DNA from: Balamuthia mandrillaris
Taxonomy: Eukaryota > Discosea > Longamoebia > Balamuthiidae
Assembly: GCA_031835245.1 (NCBI GenBank)
Contig: JAVKOQ010000017.1
Span: forward strand, 233,501-297,500
Reading direction: 5' to 3'
DNA: 64,000 bases
Within the stretch, counting starts at the first letter, position 1. Every line of letters begins with the position of its first letter. The notes beneath the pieces were generated by a model. It searched no databases. It was given only the letters and a program-made list of their open reading frames with translations, and was not told the DNA's origin. Shown here piece by piece: positions 43,431 through 62,011 of this stretch. The position numbers were made by a program, and so were the translations under genes.

Positions 43431-44341
43431 GCTTTGTTCTTCTTTTTGGCTATTTTTTTCTTTCCTATTTTTTGTGAAGTTTCCCTGTCGACGATTAATC
43501 ACCGGTTCGACTCCTGAAATCATCAACTCAATTTTAATTACAAATTTTTCTAGGAAATTAATTTCCCGTTCGTTAATTAAATTATTTGGAAGTTTCCAGG
43601 GAAATTTTCCCGATCAGACTTTTCTTTGAGTTTTCAGCCGGGTTAAAAAGAACCCCCCCTTTTGTCGCTTTTCCAACAGCCTTTCCTGCTTTTTTTCTGC
43701 GTGTTTTCCTCCACCCACGCTCCGTATCCTCTGGAAACGAGCGTAGCAGCCACTCCCTGGCCCGCTACCAGGACAACCTCCACACTATTTGTTTCGCGTT
43801 TCTTTTTGTTTCCTATCGCCAAACTTTCGTTGTAAACCACCATCTTCACTATCACTTAAATACACCCTTCCCCGTACCTTTCCTCTTCCTCGAAAACTCA
43901 CTCTCATAATAGCCATCAATTCTACGTGGAGACCACATCGCCTCTCATTCCCCTCCCTCCCTTCCAACCCCCCTTATCCTCCCATTTCCTCGAAATCCCA
44001 CCCAAAGGAAAAGGAAAGGAACACCCCCACTCTCGTGCACTCTCCCCCGTATTCTTTCTATTTTCCCTGTATTCCTTGCCCACCCTCACCCCCCACTCTA
44101 CAATTTTATCTCTTCTCATTCTCCGCTCTCTCTCTCCCTCTCCCGCTACGCTTTTCGCCTCACGCAACAAAAAAAATTAAGAGGAGAGGAATTATCGCAG
44201 AAATTTGCCGAGACAGTGGCCTGAAAACTAGCCACCACTTCGACAAAAAGGAAAAACATACCCCTCACTACACGCAGCCGCAGCAGCAGGCCCTACTACG
44301 CCCTCACCCAACACCCCCAAATAAAAGCGCACGCATACAAA
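43431..44341. promoter_or_regulatory. 0.9-kb divergent promoter, SGF29 / kinase
   Basis: The half next to SGF29 is A/T-rich and holds a GTCGAC palindrome at 43487-43492. The half next to the kinase (43900-44160) is strongly C/T-rich with CCCTCCC-type runs. Frames such as 43789-44367 are pyrimidine-rich translations without domain content and were not accepted. Confidence 0.45.
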
Positions 44342-46352
44342 ATGGTTCGAGCAGTGGTCTCCCCTGAAACACATTTTCCAACCCAAATCGAAAAGAACAA
44401 ACCGCCTCCACTGCAGCAGCAAAGCACTACCACCACCACTGCTGCTGCTGCTACGTTGTTGGTTCATAGGAGACCCCATCGTCCCTGCTACTATTATTAT
44501 TACCCTGCGGCTTCCTCTTCTGCTTCTGCTTCTCCTCCATCAGTTGCTGCTTCTTCTGCTTGCTTGCCTCGACGACAACAGCAGCCCTCCTATCCTCGGC
44601 ACTCGCCTGTATTCTACAACACAACCACTGCTGTACCTGTACGCCCAAGAGCACCAGCACCACAAAGGGTACGTTTTTTTTGCTCCTCTTTCATCCCTTC
44701 CTTCTAGCTTTCAAAAAAAAAAGCGCTCATGGCTGACTCTCTGCTTTGTGTTGTGTGTTTTTTTTTTAAAAAAATAGGTAGCAAGAAGAGGCATACATCC
44801 ACGTCTCATACAACGCCACAACAACATGAACCACAACAACATGAACCACAACAACATGAACCACAACAACAGCAACATGAAGATGGACAACGACAAGACA
44901 GAGCACCAGTCTTGGAATCACAGAAAGCTCGAGGAGGAGGTGATGATGATGATGGCAAAGCAGAGGGAGTTCGTACCTGCCACGCGGCGAAGGGCTGCCA
45001 CGTTGCCATGGCCCAACAACGCTGAGGCCAGGCCTTCCATCATCCAAGCGGCAGCTGCTGCCACAGCCTCCTGCACTTCTCCTTCTTCTCCTTCCTCGTC
45101 CTCTTCCTCTTCTTCTTCATCTTCTTCTTCTCCATCATCTCCTTCTTCTCCTGTTTCGTCTCGAGACAACAGCAGCACGGAAGCCGAAGATGATAACACC
45201 AATCCTATCCTCAACGAGGACGAAGGAGCCAATGAACACCATCAACAACGAAAGAAAGACTTCGATGAAGCTCAAACGAAGATGGAAGAGGAGGAGGAGA
45301 TTCGCGTGGAGAAACAGCAACAGAACAAGAAGAAGAAAAAGAAGATGATGGTCTGCGGCCTTGGTGACTATTATGTCACCTCCAAGACGCTGGGCAAGGG
45401 TTCCTTCTCCTCGGTGAAGCTCGGCTTTGAGAAGCGGGACTCCACCAAGAAGGTGGCCATCAAGTGCGTCTCCAAGGCAGATCTCTCCCCCGAGAAGGAG
45501 AGCGAGCTGCTGCGCGAGATTGAGATCCTCCGCTCCCTCCGCAACACCAGCGAGAACAAGGAGAATGTGCACACGGTGCAGCTGTTGAAGGTCTACGAGG
45601 ATGAGGACTACTATTACCTCATTTTTGACTACTACGCCACCGATCTCTATGCCTACCTGAAGAAGCGCGGTGCTTTGAGCGAGAGCGAGGCCAGACACCT
45701 CTTCCGACAGCTCATGGAGGCCATCCGTCTTTGTCACTGCCGCGGCATCTGTCATCGAGACATCAAACTTGAGGTTAGTTGCTGCTTTTAATCTTTCTTC
45801 TCTCCTATTTCTCACTGCTTTTTTATCTTTGAATAGAATATACTGTTGGATGAACGTACGATGAAGATAGTGTTGGCAGACTTTGGCTTTGCCTGCTTTG
45901 CCAAGGAGGACCAGCGCCTCACCAAATGGTGCGGCAGCGCCTACAACGTTGCCCCGGAGATCCTCACCCGCACTCCCTATCTGGGACGAGCCTCCGACAT
46001 ATGGGCCAGCGGCAGCGTGCTCTACGCCCTCCTCCATGGAAGGTTCCCCTTCCAGGCCAAGGACATGCCCACCATCTTTGCGCTCACCAAGCAGGGCACC
46101 TTCCATCCCTTCCTCAGCGGGCTGTCGTTGGAGGCGCGACACCTCATCTCGGGGATGTTGACGGTCAACCCGAAGAAGCGGTTCAAGTTGGAGCAGGTCA
46201 TCAACCACCCGTGGCTGTGCGGCGATAGGAAGAAAGCCATTCAGCTGCTGTGGGAGAGCGCGCGGCACCTTCCTTCCTTCTTCACTCCCTCTTCGTCCTC
46301 GTCTTCATCACATCCGGAAAAGAGTCGTCGACCGGCTGCAGCTGTAGTTTAA
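44342..46352 (+). CDS. CAMK-type serine/threonine protein kinase
   Basis: Three exons, 44342-44668, 44778-45773 and 45837-46352, encode 612 residues. A roughly 300-residue N-terminus is rich in Ser, Pro, His and Asn and contains a short tandem repeat. The kinase domain (about 305-585) has all catalytic motifs: GKGSFSSVKLG loop, VAIK lysine, CHRDIKLEN with the last residue supplied by the splice, DFGFACF, and APE in VAPEILTRTPY. The activation segment and the HPWL end place it with CAMK/CAMKL kinases such as Chk1-like or AMPK-like enzymes. No calmodulin site, UBA or FHA domain is visible, so the pathway is unknown. The Ser-rich tail is short. Confidence 0.92.
44816..44865 (+). repeat. 15-bp coding tandem repeat in kinase gene
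   Basis: Three copies of CACAACAACATGAAC encode an Asn/His/Met repeat near the start of exon 2 of the kinase. The array is in frame, so copy-number change would alter protein length without a frameshift. Confidence 0.85.
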
Positions 46353-46569
46353 AAAAAAAAAAACAAACAAAACACCAACCGATGGATGGATGATGGCTTC
46401 TTCGTGTAGATCAGATTGATTTTCACTTTCTTCTTCTATTTTCTTACAAACTTTTTTTTGTTGAACTGTAAAACAAAAAAATCGATTCCAAAAAAATTGT
46501 AATATTTTTTTCTACATTCGTTCTTTTTCTTTTCTTTTCTTTTCTTTTCTCTCTTTTTATGGAGGAAAG

Positions 46570-48405
46570 TTAAGAAGTAAAACCAGAATGAGAGAGCTCC
46601 AGGTGAGAGTAGAGCTGGTCGAGCTGGGGAAAGCCCTTGTAGCAAATGGGGCAAACCACTGCGGAGGATTTCAGCGCTTTGCGTTCTTCGCTGCTGGTTG
46701 GTGCTCGGTGGTCTTCTTCTTGTTGTTGTTGCGAGGAGGTTGGTGTGGTTGATCGGAGGGCTTCGCATTCATTCAGTTGGTGATTCTCAAAGTCTTTTTT
46801 GGTTCATTTGAAGAAGTTCACAAAGTCGTTAGAGATGAAAAGAAAGGAAAGCAAGAAGCAGAAAAAGCCGAGAAGAGAAAAAAAGACAAGAAGAGAGATG
46901 TAGAGAACGAGTGAAGAGACGAGAAGAGAAGCAGAGAAGCAGAGAAGAAAGTGGTGGAAGGAAAAAGAAGAAGAGAACAGAGAAAGCGTACACACCTCGA
47001 AGTAAAATCCAATGGGAACAGATTTCACACTTTTCGGTACGAGAACCACAATAGGTCTCGTGATCCAACCGCTCTTTGGCCAGGATGGACACACCACAAA
47101 ACGAGCACTTCACTGTGCGCAGCAAGCATTCGCTTCGTTTGTGTTCTTCCAATAAATAACGTTCCATCTTATCTCCACATTTACAATTTACCTGTCGTTT
47201 TGTTGGTGAGATGCAAAGTAAAAGAGAGGACAAAAAGCAAACGAACGACTAAAAATACAAACCAGAGCATGGGATTCATTGAGATGAGATTGAATGTTGC
47301 TTCGTGGAAGGCGAGCGCTACATTTGTCGCACGTCCAGTTTTGCCGGTAACAAACAGCCTCATGCAATGACCTTCTGTCAAGAGGCACTTTGGCACCACG
47401 ATTGTAGTGTTAAAAAGAACACGAAGGAAAAAACGTTGTTAACAAAAAAGAAGAGCAAAAGTAAAGAGAGGAAGAATGTGAGAGATATAAAGAGTACGAA
47501 CCAGTTGCCACAAATAGAAAAAGAAGCATCTGTTGGTAGAGCATTGGTGGCCTCTCCTTTAAAGTAGTCCTCTCCTCGCCCACTGGTCCGTGCACTTAGT
47601 TGTTCATCTTTCTTTGGTTTGTTTGCTTCTTCGTTCTTATTGTTTTTGTTGATTAATGATTCACTTGCCCGTCCTTCCATTGGAGCGAATTCTACTTCGA
47701 TGTTGGTGTCAACAATGCACACGGCTGGTTCTGGCTTCAGCGCCAAAACACGGAAGCTAAGAGGAGGGCTGCCCTCTGTTAGCATCAGTTGAAACGTGTT
47801 TTGCTCTTTCAAACATGTATAACCACGTAGCAAGGATTCTAGCCTATGCATGGCCAAGACTATAGATGAGAAGAAGAAGAAAGAAGAAGTGGAACAAGAA
47901 GAGGAGAAGCGGAAGAGAGCACAGAAGAGATACACACACAGCTTTGGGGTCGTCGAGATGATAAAAAGCGTCTGTCAAAGGTTGAAGTTTGGCATAGGTT
48001 CCTTTTGGGACATTTACCGTTCGCAAATGGATCCTTTGACCTTCTTCCAGCTCCAACGCCTCCTTCATCTAACGTAATTACGTTGAGTCATCTCTTTAGT
48101 TTTCAAGTCACTCTTCTCGCTTCTCTCTTTAAGTGATGTCCTCCTCACTTCTTGTTTTTCTTCTTCTTCTTCTTCTCGTTCGCTTGCTCTAATCTCCTCT
48201 CGTTCTCTCTCTCTCTCTCTCTCTAGCTATGTTTTTCTCTGCTCCTCTTCTCGCTACACATCAAACGTACCCAGAAAGGGACGCAGCAATGCTGCTCTGG
48301 ACTGGAGAACTCGAGCACTCCACAGTAAGCCAGCTTGTTGTTTGCAGGATTCCTGTATTATCTATGGAGTAAGAATGTGCAATAATGTTAATCTCTCTCT
48401 CTCTC

Positions 48406-48438
<33 letters not shown>

Positions 48439-48855
48439 CTCTCTCTCGCTCTCTCTTGCCTACCGGAGTTGGAGGACGATTGGAAATTCGATTTGTCTAA
48501 GAGCTAATCATCGGATGGCGCGTTTAAGAATACGAAAAATGAAAAAGGGTTGGAAAAAAAAAATAAAGATAACGAACACAGTTCCATCAAAGCTGATGAA
48601 GGCAACAAAACTAAAGCCAAAAAAAAAAAAGGTATTAGTTTAAAAAAAAGAACAGATCTTCATCAAATCCCAAAAAAAAAACGAACCTTTGTCCCCTTTC
48701 TCGAGGTTAGGAGGAGGAGCGCCATTGCTATCGTCCTCTCCTGGAAAGCTAAGAATGGAGTGACATATCAGTTGTGCATTCCAAGTGGCCGTTTGTCCCG
48801 GATACAGCGGCTGACTGTCGTAGACATCGACGTTAAAAGAACCTCTTCTTCTCAT
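46570..48855 (-). CDS. UFD1-domain protein with TRAF-type zinc fingers
   Basis: Eight exons: 48687-48855, 48464-48503, 48271-48352, 47938-48068, 47502-47843, about 47263-47398, 46996-47191, 46570-46793; about 439 residues. The UFD1 double-psi/barrel domain is assembled from exons 1-5 (LEKGDK, ALRQIEFPIVLQL, KLAYCGVLEF, EEGQRIHLRTVNVPKGTYAKLQP, KAVLESLLRGYTCL). TRAF/TRAFD1-like zinc fingers follow (CDKCSARLP, VNCKCGDKMERYLLEEH, CSFCGVSI, CEIC), then a terminal C2H2-like finger (CPICYKGF..H..H). UFD1 proteins recruit ubiquitinated substrates to Cdc48/p97. This order is known in plants and some protists. The join into exon 6 restores CGNC-GAKVP only with a non-AG acceptor; exon 2 is just 40 nt. 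Confidence 0.85.
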
Positions 48856-49497
48856 CTTTTCTTTCTTTTAAGTTTGTTGATCCGAAATTTAGATTACTTT
48901 GTCGTGTCGTCCTTATAATGTTGATCTAGATTGCAAACCAATCGAAAATCAAAAAATCATACCATTAGCATTCTTCTCTTCTTCTCTCTCTCTCTCTCTC
49001 TTTTTTCTCTCCTTCTCTCTCTATCGTTCTCTCTTTCTCTCTCTCTCTCTCTTTTTTCTCTCCTTCTCTCTCTATCGTTCTCTCTTTCTCTTTCTCTTTC
49101 TCTTTCTCTTTCTCTTTCTCTTTCTCTTTCTCTTTCTCTTTCTCTTTCTCTTTCTCTTTCTCTTTCTCTCTCTCTCTCTCTCTCTAAAGTCTATCTCTTT
49201 CTCTCACTTTTCTCTATCTCTTTCTCTCTCTCTCTCTCTCTCTATCGCTTGTTTACAGTCCCACTCCCCGACACGCCCCTTCCTCGCTGAGGAAACACCA
49301 TGGCTATCGTTGAAAGTGTAAGTTGTTTATCTATTCACAAATATGCAGCATTTTTTGCTCACATGTTATCTACATGTAAGAAGCTTCTTTTTTTTTTGTT
49401 GTTGTTGTTGTTTGTTTGGTTGTGTGGTTGTTTGGTTTACCAATGCTCAGCTTTTCCTTGGCGACAAAGGCAGCTTTCGTCAGGGCCAGCGGCCAAT
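48856..49497. promoter_or_regulatory. Intergenic region with (TTCTCT)n microsatellite
   Basis: Upstream of the UFD1-like gene. Between about 48978 and 49245 it is a CT-rich array, including a run of TCTCTT hexamers at 49081-49165. At 49300 a CACCATGG start opens six codons followed by GTAAGT; see the finding on a possible small spliced ORF. Nothing else is supported. Confidence 0.5.
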
Positions 49498-50271
49498 CTA
49501 ATAAGCAAACTCGAGCACCACGTTGGCAGTGACCTCCTGCTCTCCTCCGAGGACTGGGGTGATGAAAACGTCTCCCGCCTCAGCCGCACCAGCCGAGAAG
49601 AGAGGAGTAGGGAACGGGAAGAACACGTTGTTGATCTCCACCGAGGTCACGCCCTGAGGTTCCAGCTCGAGGGCCTCAAAGACGATGTCGGCCTGAGCCC
49701 TTGCGTTCTCCACGGCGTCCTGCAGGGCCTGCTCGCGGGCAAGGTCCAGGGCCTCATCCGAGGCGGTGACGCTGACCGAGTCGATGCGGTTGGCACCGGC
49801 CTCGATGGCCCCATCGATGATCTCTCCCACGCTCTCGATGTCGGTCACGCGGAAGCTGATCAGGTTGGTGGCGACGTAGCCTCGAATGAGAGGTTGGGTC
49901 TCCTGGGCCTCTCCTTCTCCTTGTTGAGGGAGCGGCATGGGGGGTTGCTGCTGGGGCGGGATGATAGGCTGCAGGGAGATCTGGACGGTCTGCAGGTTCT
50001 CCACGCCGTCTTGCTCCTGCAGGAAGGAGGTCAGGTTGGAGGCCTGCTCGGCCGCCTGCTGGATGGCGTCCGAGGCGGACTCCTCTGAGCGGACCTCCAC
50101 GCCGAGCACGATCTCCGTGACGTTGGCCTCAGCTGTGGCGGTGCCCTCTCCGGTCACACGGAGCACATTGGTGGCATTGCCATTATTGTTGTTGTTATCG
50201 TCTTGAGCGTGAATGCTCAGCATGCAGCAAGTGGCCAGAAGAACGGCGAAGAGGATAGTCTTTGTCAACAT
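49498..50271 (-). CDS. Secreted SIMPL (DUF541) domain protein
   Basis: Single exon, 257 residues. A clear signal peptide (MLTKTILFAVLLATCCMLSIHA, about residues 1-22) precedes an Asn-rich segment. The SIMPL domain starts LRVTGEGTATAEANVTEI and has the typical pattern of alternating strands and helices: ASDAIQQAAEQASNL, YVATNLISFRVTDIESVGEIID, EALDLAREQALQDAVENARAQAD and a final strand VVLEFAY. SIMPL proteins are common secreted or periplasmic proteins in bacteria and occur in some eukaryotes; their biochemistry is poorly defined. The gene has no intron, whereas most neighbours do. A Pro/Gln-rich loop lies mid-domain. Function is unknown, and location is probably extracellular or in the secretory pathway. 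Confidence 0.9.
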   Translation of the reverse strand: MLTKTILFAVLLATCCMLSIHAQDDNNNNNGNATNVLRVTGEGTATAEANVTEIVLGVEVRSEESASDAIQQAAEQASNLTSFLQEQDGVENLQTVQISLQPIIPPQQQPPMPLPQQGEGEAQETQPLIRGYVATNLISFRVTDIESVGEIIDGAIEAGANRIDSVSVTASDEALDLAREQALQDAVENARAQADIVFEALELEPQGVTSVEINNVFFPFPTPLFSAGAAEAGDVFITPVLGGEQEVTANVVLEFAY

Positions 50272-50853
50272 GTTGGTGTTTGTCGGTTATAGCCCTTTGC
50301 GTTTGTTCGTTGTTTTCGTTGGGTTGTTTTGTTAAACAGGAGTCGAAGGAATGAAGAAGTGTCGAGAGTGTCGAATGAGCATTCTTTTTTATATGTTTGA
50401 CGTGAAACGATACTTTTGCGGATAGGCTGTCGATTACACACGGATTGCCGACGAGTTTTCCGGGTCTCCACCCGGCCCATTTCTGAGTGGTCCAAAACCA
50501 CCCGTGCAATGACCCGATTGGTCCCGTTATTCTAGATTGTCATTCGTACAACCTGTCAAACTGGGTCGCGGAAACAAATGGTTATTACTTGTCGACATGG
50601 ATGATCTGACTGAAAAGGCGTGATATCCTTTTATGGAAGCGATCGAACCACGTTTTGATTTTGGATTGGTGATTTGAAACGAGTGATCGAATTATCGGCG
50701 CTTCATTTGGCTTGCTGGGGAAGAGAGACGGGACACAAATAATGAGAATGTTGTTAAGGTACAAAGCGACAGAAGACTTGGTGCAAATCGATAGAAAAGA
50801 AGCTTCTTTTCGAGACCTTTGCTTTCATTCTGTAGTATCGGGACTTTATCGTT
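50272..50853. promoter_or_regulatory. SIMPL promoter and spacer
   Basis: A 582-bp spacer between two minus-strand genes. It contains a GTCGAC palindrome at 50591-50596 and no credible ORF; overlapping small frames are unsupported. It should contain the promoter of the SIMPL gene. Confidence 0.4.
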
Positions 50854-52110
50854 TCAGACGGAGGGCAACGCTGTTCGTTGTTGTGCATCTTCTTCTTCGT
50901 GGAACTGAATGGCGGAATCCAATGCGGTTGTCTGTGCACATCGCCAAGAACAGCATTGTAGACGCCACGTTAGCCCGAGTTTGTGGTCGCGGAGGAGGCG
51001 AGGCCATCGGTGCTCACCTTCTCTGCCTTCCAAGTAAACAAGGCCGCAAACGTGACACAATTGAGCCTCCTCCCTTAACATGTCCTTCAGTTCCACAGGA
51101 AGAAGAAAGGGTTGGCCATCCTCATATATACAAAGGTGAGGTTTGTAGGTAGCAGAAGAAGAACATGAAAAGGGTAATGGCTTGGGGAGAGGAGGGAGGT
51201 CCGAAACTAAGGAGAACCGAAGTACTGCTTCGCCGCATAGCCTTACCAGTTCCTTCACTCCACTCTCCTCGGGCCGCCGCAGCAACATCTGCCGATACCT
51301 TTCCTCTCTTTTCTGCTTTTTCTTCTTCTTCTTCTGCGTCTCAACTGTTTGTCTCCTTTCTTCCCCATTCTCTTCTTCTGATGCCTCCCCCTCCGGTTCT
51401 GCCTCGTCACCCTCGAAACTCAATACGCCCATTGCATACATGCCATACAGTCGCCACGACGGTGGCAATCCCATCGCAACGGGGTTCCGCCACAACGAAC
51501 ACCACTCCAACTTGCTACTTGTCGTTATCGTTACTGGCGCGGAAGAAGAAGAAGAAGAAGAAGAAGAAGAACATGAAGTGGAGGGAAGAGGAGGCAAGTC
51601 GCAGAGAAGATTGTTGGAGAGGTCACATCGTCGCAGGTTGCAAAGTCCACGGAAAAACTCCTCCGGCAGGGCCCTCAGGCGGTTGTTCGCCAAGGAGAGG
51701 TGGGCCAGGGCGGGGAGGTGTGCAAACTCCTCCGGCAAGGCCTCCAAACGGTTGCCCGCCAGGTTCAGGCAGCGAAGGGAGGCGAAGCGGGTGGCGTTGA
51801 AGGCCGGCGGCAGGGTGCCGGCCAAGCGGTTGTTGGCCAGCGTGCAGCGCACGAGAGAGGGGGCAAAGGCCGGGGAGAAGAAGGCGGGAGGCAGGCGGGT
51901 GAGGGCCTGGTTGGAGAGGTTGCACTCGTAGAGGCAGCGAAGGAGGAGAGAGGGGTGGCGAGCATGTGAGAGTTCTTCGTTCTGTAGCGGCTCGGCCGGT
52001 GTGGCTCCTTCTTCCTCCTCCTCTTCTTCGCGTTGCTGTGGGTGCGTTAGAATGGCCTGAAGGGCTTGCTGAAGGTGGTAGTTGAGCTGGTAGCTGAGAC
52101 ACCCTTCCAT
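50854..52110 (-). CDS. Leucine-rich-repeat protein
   Basis: Single exon, 418 residues. After a helical, Glu-rich N-terminus, five to six leucine-rich repeats occupy about residues 56-175, for example LRCLNLAGNRLEALPEEFAH and ALAHLSLANNRLRALPEEF. The pattern is of the typical or plant/shoc2-like class. A Ser-rich gap and a last repeat (LEWCSLWRNPV) follow. The C-terminal 200 residues include an acidic and Lys-rich stretch, and then an unrecognised segment with CHVCGLVYLEGREG and paired cysteines (CCSWRC) that might bind metal. No LRR kinase or membrane segment is present. LRRs give protein-protein contacts; the partner is unknown. Confidence 0.85.
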   Translation of the reverse strand: MEGCLSYQLNYHLQQALQAILTHPQQREEEEEEEGATPAEPLQNEELSHARHPSLLLRCLYECNLSNQALTRLPPAFFSPAFAPSLVRCTLANNRLAGTLPPAFNATRFASLRCLNLAGNRLEALPEEFAHLPALAHLSLANNRLRALPEEFFRGLCNLRRCDLSNNLLCDLPPLPSTSCSSSSSSSSSSAPVTITTSSKLEWCSLWRNPVAMGLPPSWRLYGMYAMGVLSFEGDEAEPEGEASEEENGEERRQTVETQKKKKKKQKREERYRQMLLRRPEESGVKELVRLCGEAVLRFSLVSDLPPLPKPLPFSCSSSATYKPHLCIYEDGQPFLLPVELKDMLREEAQLCHVCGLVYLEGREGEHRWPRLLRDHKLGLTWRLQCCSWRCAQTTALDSAIQFHEEEDAQQRTALPSV

Positions 52111-52851
52111 TGTGTTTCCTCAACTGAATGGAAGAAAGAGAAGGAGAGGAGAGAAGAAGGAAAGATCTTTGCCGCCACTCTTAGGAGTTGTCCGTTAGGT
52201 TGTTTATTTTTTTTTGTTTTTTTACACGCTACCCACCAGTTTTCGGCAGGGTGTACACCAACATTCTTGTTGGTTTGGTCAAACGCAACGGCTCTCTCCC
52301 TTCCAACGTTCCGCTTTCTTCTCCTTTCTTTTGCTTGGAATGATAAGCATGCAAAATTATGCGAATAATTCACATACATGAAATTCCTGCATTCTTTCGT
52401 CGACAAACATTCTTTGAATAATTTACATAGTTCACATTCGAATAAATTCAATTGATGTCGACAATTATTCAAAATAATTCCAAAAAAAAAATAGAAAAAA
52501 AAGAAAGAAAAAAAAAAGGACAAAGAAAGAAAATAACGCTCCCTAAGAGAACACGAACAAAGGGGTGCATCTCTCTTTCTCTTTGCTCTTCTACGGCGGG
52601 ACAGTTGCGCAACCACAAACCCGCTCGCATCAAACAACCTCGAGGTACCTTGTTTTTTTATTTGTTGGTTTCTTATGGTTTTGATGAAGTATTTTTATTT
52701 TTTTTTTTCGTAAAACTACGAAACACATTATCTCATCTTTCTTCCTCTTCTTCTCTTTTTTTCTGTCTTTTCTTTTTTTTTTTTCCTGTTTTGATCTTTT
52801 TTTTTTTTGGTCCACTCCAAACAATAAACAAAAAAAAAAGGGGGCAAATAA
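52111..52851. promoter_or_regulatory. Divergent promoter, LRR / CHD-FYR
   Basis: A 741-bp spacer. The centre (52340-52480) is A/T-rich with two GTCGAC palindromes at 52399 and 52457 and repeated GAATAATT-type words. A- and T-runs flank it. The minus-strand frame 52047-52637 is the 5' continuation of the LRR frame across noncoding sequence and is not accepted. Confidence 0.5.
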
Positions 52852-61760
<8,909 letters not shown>

Positions 61761-61777
61761 AAAATCTATTTCTTCCT

Positions 61778-61979
61778 CTGTTGCCCATCATGTCGACCCA
61801 GTATATTATATTTGCATGACGACACGAAGAAGCAAATAGAAAAATGGAGGTCAAGGAGTGAACAAAAGGAGGTCAATGGTGACCTATTAATTTGGATTCA
61901 TCTATGAGGTTGGCGCACCTTCCTCTTTTGCCTATCATGTCGACCCATTATATTATACTCCCATGACGACACGAAAAAG
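61778..61979. repeat. Imperfect 55-bp duplication with GTCGAC-TATATTATA
   Basis: Two copies, at about 61778-61832 and 61925-61979, offset by 147 bp. Each contains ATCATGTCGACCCA, a TATATTATA box and CATGACGACACGAA in the same order. They lie in the 250-bp gap between the CHD-FYR gene and the helicase. A promoter role for the helicase is inferred. Confidence 0.75.
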
Positions 61980-62011
61980 ACAGCCAAGAAAGGAGAAAAG
62001 AAAGAAAAGAA

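Noticed and set aside
43501-43514. tRNA T-arm-like word GGTTCGACTCC (a similar GGTTCGACTCT at about 8303)
   Set aside because: No matching acceptor stem, D-arm or anticodon arm could be placed within 80 nt on either side.
45135-46268. 377-residue minus-strand frame
   Set aside because: Antisense of the kinase exons, which carry all catalytic motifs.
49300-50088. Plus-strand 262-residue frame opposite the SIMPL gene
   Set aside because: Antisense of a clear SIMPL coding sequence with a signal peptide; only the short spliced version at its start is kept as a weak finding.
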